DNA from: Pseudomonadota bacterium
Lineage (GTDB): Bacteria; Pseudomonadota; Alphaproteobacteria; Acetobacterales; Acetobacteraceae
Length of the DNA stretch: 34,151 nucleotides
Direction: 5' to 3'
Assembly (NCBI GenBank): GCA_023424475.1
Contig: JAFADX010000413.1
Coordinates: forward strand, 1-34,151
The notes under the pieces were generated by a model. That model made no database searches. It had not been told where the DNA came from and saw only the letters and a program-made list of their open reading frames with translations. The stretch's first letter is position 1. Each line of letters opens with the position of its first letter. Shown here piece by piece: positions 30,766 through 34,151 of this stretch. A program made the translations under genes and the position numbers.

Positions 30766-31605
30766 ATGCTGAGCGGCAGAGCCCTGTCGAAATCGGAAAA
30801 AAGCGATAGCCCGGCCGGCAGTGCCGGCCGGATCTTCATGCTGCTGCGCCTGCTCGGGGAGGCTGGGCCGGATGGGATCCGCCTGACCGACCTGGCCGAG
30901 CGCGCCGCGCTTCCCCGGCCTTCGGTGCACCGCATTCTCCGCGCCCTCGGCACCGAGGGCGTGGTTGCCTTCGATGCGCGGACCAAGCGCTACACGCTCG
31001 GCCTCGCACTGTTCCTGCTGGCGGCCAAGGCGGGTGACGTGCTCGGCCTGCGCGACCTGGCGCGGCCGACGCTGCTGCGGCTGACCGCCTCCCTGGGCGA
31101 AACGCTCGTGTTGCTAGTGCACAACGGCTACGACGCCGTGTGCATAGAACGCAGCGCCGGCCCGCTGCCGATCCGCACCTTCACGGGTGACATCGGCGGC
31201 CGCGTGCCGCTCGGCATCGGGCAGGGCTCCGTCGCCATCCTCGCCTTCCTGCCGCCGGCCGAGCAGGACGAGATCATCCGGCACAACCTGCCGCGCATGC
31301 GTGACTATGGCGGGCCGGACGAGGCCTCGCTGCGCGCCGAGCTGCGGCAGGTGCGCGAGGAGGGCTATTGCGGCGGTGCGAGTGGCCTGATCCCCGGCAT
31401 GGCCGGCCTCGGCACGCCGATCCTGGATGCGGAGGGGCGCGCGGTGGCGGCGATCAGCATCGGCACGACCATCGATCGCCTGACGCCGGAGCGCCGACCG
31501 ATCATCGCCGAGATGCTGAAGCAGGAAGCCGCTGCGATCAGCCGGCGGCTGAACCCCTTCGACCCGACGCTGCGCCGCGCGGCGGCGGCGATGACACCGG
31601 CCTGA
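30766..31605 (+). CDS. IclR family transcriptional regulator
   Basis: A 279-residue IclR-type regulator. Residues 20-80 form the winged helix-turn-helix (IRLTDLAERAALPRPSVHRI at 38-57, wing ending KRYTLG), and 100-260 form the ligand-binding domain with GGRVPLGIGQGS (144-155) and a PI.DAEGR.VAAISI-like strand. The start is ATG at 30766; only a weak ribosome-binding site precedes it. It is the only dedicated regulator in the window. Divergent placement next to hydantoinase A suggests it controls the minus-strand operon and itself, with the pathway substrate or an intermediate as effector. Activation or repression cannot be told from sequence. Confidence 0.94.
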   Translation: MLSGRALSKSEKSDSPAGSAGRIFMLLRLLGEAGPDGIRLTDLAERAALPRPSVHRILRALGTEGVVAFDARTKRYTLGLALFLLAAKAGDVLGLRDLARPTLLRLTASLGETLVLLVHNGYDAVCIERSAGPLPIRTFTGDIGGRVPLGIGQGSVAILAFLPPAEQDEIIRHNLPRMRDYGGPDEASLRAELRQVREEGYCGGASGLIPGMAGLGTPILDAEGRAVAAISIGTTIDRLTPERRPIIAEMLKQEAAAISRRLNPFDPTLRRAAAAMTPA

Positions 31606-31758
31606 TACCAAGCGCCCGAGGGCTTCACCGCCGCGCCCGTCACGCGCCGGGCGGGCCGCTCCGCGGTCCTTGGCTCCGCCGCACCTGCTGCGGCGCCCGT
31701 CCGGGCGCCCGGCCCTCAGGGCCGCAGGCCGGGCTCTCGTCCTCTTGGTATGAAGCCG
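31606..31758. repeat. Convergent spacer with a framed, hairpin-rich element
   Basis: These 153 bases lie between the convergent stops of iclR and hutF and hold no gene. The element is framed by a perfect 8-base inverted repeat, ATACCAAG (31605-31612) and CTTGGTAT (31744-31751). Inside are two stable hairpins: GCCGCA/TGCGGC (31678-31694, 5-base loop) and GCCCGGCC/GGCCGGGC (31707-31734, 12-base loop). Either may help end transcription from both sides, although no T-tract follows. The framing suggests a small repeat or miniature mobile element, which would need a genome-wide comparison to confirm. Confidence 0.55.
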
Positions 31759-33108
31759 TCAGGCGGCGAGGATGCGCGCCAGGATCGCCGCCACCCGTTG
31801 CTCCGCCGCCGCCCGCAGCGGGTGGGTTCCGTTCTCGACGACCCGCGTGCCGCGGACCCAGACCTCGCGGATGGCGCCGTCGCGGGCGGCGAAGATCAGG
31901 CTGTCGAGGATCCGGTCGCCCGTGCGCGCGGCGAAGGCCGGATGCGCGGGGTCCAGCACGACGACATCCGCCCAGGTGCCGGGCACGAGGCCCGCCGGCC
32001 CCGCCGCCAGCGCCCGGCTGCCGCCCTCGAGCGCCGATTGCCACAGCGCGCGCCCGGTGGAGCCGCCGCGCGGCGCCAGCACGTTGCGCGATTGCAGCCG
32101 AAGGCGCTGCGAGTACTCGAGCGTGCGCAGTTCCGCCGGGGCGGAGACCAGCACGTTGGAATCCGTGCCGATGCCGAAGCGCCCGCCGGCCGCCCGGAAA
32201 CCCGGCGCGCCGAAGATGCCGTCCCCGAGGTTGCTTTCCGTCACCGGGCAGAGGCCGGCGACGGCGCCCGCCCGCGCGGCGCCGGCAAGTTCCTCCGGGG
32301 TCCCGTGGGTCGCGTGGATCAGGCACCAGCGCGGGGAGAGCAGCCCGGCCTCGAGCAGCGCCGCGATCGGGGGGCGGCCGAGGATGCTGATCGCCGCCTC
32401 GACCTCCTTCGCCTGCTCGGCGGCATGGATGTGCAGCGGCTCGCCGGGCTGCGCCATGGCGGCGACCGCCCGGATCTCCGCGATGGTCGCGGCGCGCAGC
32501 GAATGGGGGGCGAGGCCGAGGCCCGCGCCCGCCAGCCCCGCGATGGCGCGGCGGCTGCCCTCGACCAGCGTTGCGAAGCCGTCGCGCTCGTTGAGGAAGC
32601 GCCGCTGGCCGGGCGTCGGCGGGCCGCCGCCGATCTCGCCATGGGCATAGAAGCAGGGCAGCAGGGTGAGGTTGATGCCGGTCGCCTTCGCGGCCGCAGC
32701 AATGCGGAAGGCCATCTCGGCGCGATCGGCATAGGCGGCGCCGTCGGGCGCATGATGGAGGTAGTGGAACTCGCCGACGCGGGTGAAGCCGCCCTCCAGC
32801 ATCTCGGCATAGGCGAGGGTGGCGATGGCCTCGACGTCCTCGGGCGTGAGGTGGGCGAGGAAGCGGTACATGAGCTCGCGCCAGGTCCAGAACGAGTCGT
32901 CGCCGGCGCCGGCGTGTTCGGTCAGTCCGGCCATGCCGCGCTGGAAGGCATGGGAATGCAGGTTGGGCAGGCCGGGCAGCGCGATGAGGCGCCCGGGCGC
33001 CGCATCCGGCGTGACGGTCGCGATGCGGCCATCCGCATCCAGCTCGACGCGGACATCGCGGCGCCAGCCGTCGGGCAGCAGCGCCTCGGCGAAGACCATG
33101 CTGCGCAT
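31759..33108 (-). CDS. hutF: Formimidoylglutamate deiminase
   Basis: A 449-residue amidohydrolase-superfamily enzyme that converts N-formimidoyl-L-glutamate to N-formyl-L-glutamate and ammonia in the five-step histidine pathway. Zinc and catalytic residues are visible: HSH (H51, H53), HIHAAEQ (H226, H228, E231), H265/H268 in LIHATH and D316 in GTDSN, with the HutF-typical NLHSHAFQRGMAG (49-61). The start is ATG at 33108 because GGGAGGGA lies about 8 bases upstream; ATG at 33099 is weaker. No hutH, hutU or hutI is present in the window, so it is either a scattered part of the histidine pathway or works with the formylglutamate-hydrolase-like enzyme at 16022-16900. It diverges from the ATPase gene at the right edge. 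Confidence 0.92.
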   Translation of the reverse strand: MRSMVFAEALLPDGWRRDVRVELDADGRIATVTPDAAPGRLIALPGLPNLHSHAFQRGMAGLTEHAGAGDDSFWTWRELMYRFLAHLTPEDVEAIATLAYAEMLEGGFTRVGEFHYLHHAPDGAAYADRAEMAFRIAAAAKATGINLTLLPCFYAHGEIGGGPPTPGQRRFLNERDGFATLVEGSRRAIAGLAGAGLGLAPHSLRAATIAEIRAVAAMAQPGEPLHIHAAEQAKEVEAAISILGRPPIAALLEAGLLSPRWCLIHATHGTPEELAGAARAGAVAGLCPVTESNLGDGIFGAPGFRAAGGRFGIGTDSNVLVSAPAELRTLEYSQRLRLQSRNVLAPRGGSTGRALWQSALEGGSRALAAGPAGLVPGTWADVVVLDPAHPAFAARTGDRILDSLIFAARDGAIREVWVRGTRVVENGTHPLRAAAEQRVAAILARILAA

Positions 33109-33229
33109 TGCGCGATCCCTCCCGGTCCGGGGCGATCCGCCCCGCCTCATCGCTAGCCTTGCCGCGGCCGGGCCGCAACGGCGCACCGACATGCTGGACA
33201 GCGCCGCGCCGCGCCGTCACGGTGCCGGG
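33109..33229. promoter_or_regulatory. Divergent hutF / ABC ATPase intergenic region with palindrome
   Basis: This spacer separates hutF (start 33108) from the plus-strand ATPase. It contains a perfect palindrome, CGGGGCG (33128-33134) and CGCCCCG (33138-33144) around ATC, about 20 bases from the hutF start. It could be an operator or a 5'-leader hairpin of the hutF message. If the ATPase starts at 33191, the spacer is 82 bases. No clear promoter hexamers are seen. Confidence 0.45.
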
Positions 33230-34151
33230 ATGAAGGCCGCCGCGCTCGAGGTCGAGGATCTGCGCACCGAGTTCCGCATCGCCGGGGCCTGGCACGCGGC
33301 GGTGCGCGGCGTCTCCTTCAGCCTGGCGCGCGACGAGACCTTGGCGCTGGTGGGCGAGAGCGGCTGCGGCAAGTCGGTCACCGCGCTGTCGATCATGGGT
33401 CTGGTGCAGCCGCCGCTCGGCCGCGTGGCGGGCGGGCGCATCCTGCTGGACGGGCGGGACGTCGCGGGGCTGCGGGAGAAGCAGTGGGAGAAGCTGCGCG
33501 GCGACCGCATCGGCATGGTGTTCCAGGAGCCGATGACGTCGCTGAACCCGGTGATGACGGTGGGCGACCAGGTCGCGGAGGCGCTCGTCATCCACAAGGG
33601 CCTGTCGCGGTCGGCGGCGCTGGAGCGGGCGCGCGCGCTGTTCGAGGAGGTGAAGATCCCCTCGGCCGCGACGCGGCTCAGGGAGTATCCGCACCAGTTC
33701 TCGGGCGGGATGCGGCAGCGCGTGATGATCGCGATGGCGTTGGCCTGCGAGCCCGCGGTGCTCCTGGCCGACGAGCCGACGACGGCGCTCGACGTGACCA
33801 TCCAGGCGCAGGTGCTGGGGCTGTTGGCCGACCTGCGCGCGCGGCACGGCATGGCGGTGCTGTTCATCACCCACAACCTCGGCGTGGTGGCGCAGATCGC
33901 GGACCGGGTCGCGGTGATGTATGCCGGCCAGATCGTCGAGGAAGGGCCGGTCGCGGAGATCTTCGCGCGGCCCGCGCATCCCTATACGCGCGCGCTGTTC
34001 GCCGCGATCCCGCGGCTCGACCAGCCGGGGCAGGCGCTCGCCGCCATTCCGGGCCGGGTGCCGCCGCTCGACGCCATGCCGGCCGGCTGTGCCTTCGCCG
34101 ATCGCTGCGCCGAGCGCCGCGCCGGCTGCGAGGCGCCCCAGGTGCTGGCCC
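33230..34151 (+). CDS. Dipeptide-type ABC importer ATP-binding protein (OppD/DppD-like), cut by window edge
   Basis: The first 307 residues of a peptide/nickel-class ATPase, with no stop before the window ends. It shows Walker A GESGCGKS (42-49), FQEPMTSLNP (98-107), signature FSGGM (157-161), Walker B LLADEPTTALD (178-188), switch H215, and the class tail HPYTRALF followed by cysteines. Only the C-terminal end appears to be missing, unless the protein is a double ATPase of OppD-OppF type. ATG at 33230 fits the family's N terminus; an in-frame ATG at 33191 would add 13 residues, and neither has a good ribosome-binding site. It is a second, separate peptide-type importer, probably continuing to the right. 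Confidence 0.9.
   Translation, partial: MKAAALEVEDLRTEFRIAGAWHAAVRGVSFSLARDETLALVGESGCGKSVTALSIMGLVQPPLGRVAGGRILLDGRDVAGLREKQWEKLRGDRIGMVFQEPMTSLNPVMTVGDQVAEALVIHKGLSRSAALERARALFEEVKIPSAATRLREYPHQFSGGMRQRVMIAMALACEPAVLLADEPTTALDVTIQAQVLGLLADLRARHGMAVLFITHNLGVVAQIADRVAVMYAGQIVEEGPVAEIFARPAHPYTRALFAAIPRLDQPGQALAAIPGRVPPLDAMPAGCAFADRCAERRAGCEAPQVLA

Noticed and set aside
28902..30809. Plus-strand frame of 635 codons over hydantoinase A and the intergenic region
   Set aside because: It is antisense to a gene with intact ATP-binding loops and crosses the A+T-rich control region; composition is atypical and no domain is seen.
31640..33979. Minus-strand frame of 779 codons crossing hutF and the right-edge ATPase
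   Set aside because: It overlaps hutF out of frame and the plus-strand ATPase antisense; both real genes have clear catalytic motifs.
1..34151. CRISPR arrays, tRNA/rRNA genes, riboswitches, toxin-antitoxin or phage-defence genes
   Set aside because: I saw no regularly spaced repeats, no cloverleaf or rRNA-like sequence, and no defence or mobile-element protein families; all long spacers are under about 155 bases.

Overview
The window is a G+C-rich stretch (most genes near 70% G+C by eye) of tightly packed bacterial genes for uptake and breakdown of amino-acid-like compounds. Codon bias, 4-base ATGA overlaps, several LivHMGF-type importers, a hydantoinase A/B pair and Tat-like signal peptides suggest an alphaproteobacterium, probably Acetobacteraceae (Roseomonas-like). 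The family-level call is inference. I see no rRNA, tRNA, CRISPR array, transposase, integrase or phage gene, and no classical defence system.

Layout. (1) Bases 1-100 hold three consecutive near-perfect hairpins after the first gene's stop. (2) 101-3542, minus strand: SDR oxidoreductase, MFS transporter, class III aminotransferase. (3) 3655-5231, plus strand: metallo-beta-lactamase-fold hydrolase and class II aldolase/adducin protein, overlapping by 4 bases. (4) 5236-30635, minus strand: 23 collinear genes over 25.4 kb. In transcription order these are hydantoinase A and B; a dipeptide-type ABC importer (binding protein, permease, permease-ATPase fusion, ATPase); an SDR; a three-part dehydrogenase (2Fe-2S protein, FAD/NAD subunit with BFD-like cluster, DAO-type FAD subunit); an enolase-superfamily enzyme; and an N-formylglutamate amidohydrolase-like enzyme. 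After a 76-base gap comes Liv-type importer 2 (G-F-binding protein-H-M) with a GAF protein, then an amidohydrolase and Liv-type importer 1 (binding protein-H-M-G-F). (5) 30766-31605, plus strand: an IclR regulator diverging from hydantoinase A across an A+T-rich 130-base spacer. (6) 31606-31758: a G+C-rich convergent spacer framed by an inverted repeat. (7) 31759-33108, minus strand: formimidoylglutamate deiminase (hutF). (8) 33230 to the end, plus strand: an OppD/DppD-type ATPase, cut by the window edge.

How the genes may work together (inference). A small cyclic amide or modified amino acid or peptide could enter through the Dpp-type importer. Hydantoinase A/B would open an amide ring using ATP, the formylglutamate-hydrolase-like enzyme would remove an N-acyl group, the enolase-superfamily enzyme would epimerise or dehydrate, and the three-part dehydrogenase would oxidise an amine or imino acid. 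The IclR protein is the obvious regulator. The substrate cannot be read from sequence. This 14.6-kb block (16022-30635) is the best candidate here for an undescribed pathway, but every part belongs to a known family.

No gene-free stretch exceeds about 155 bases.
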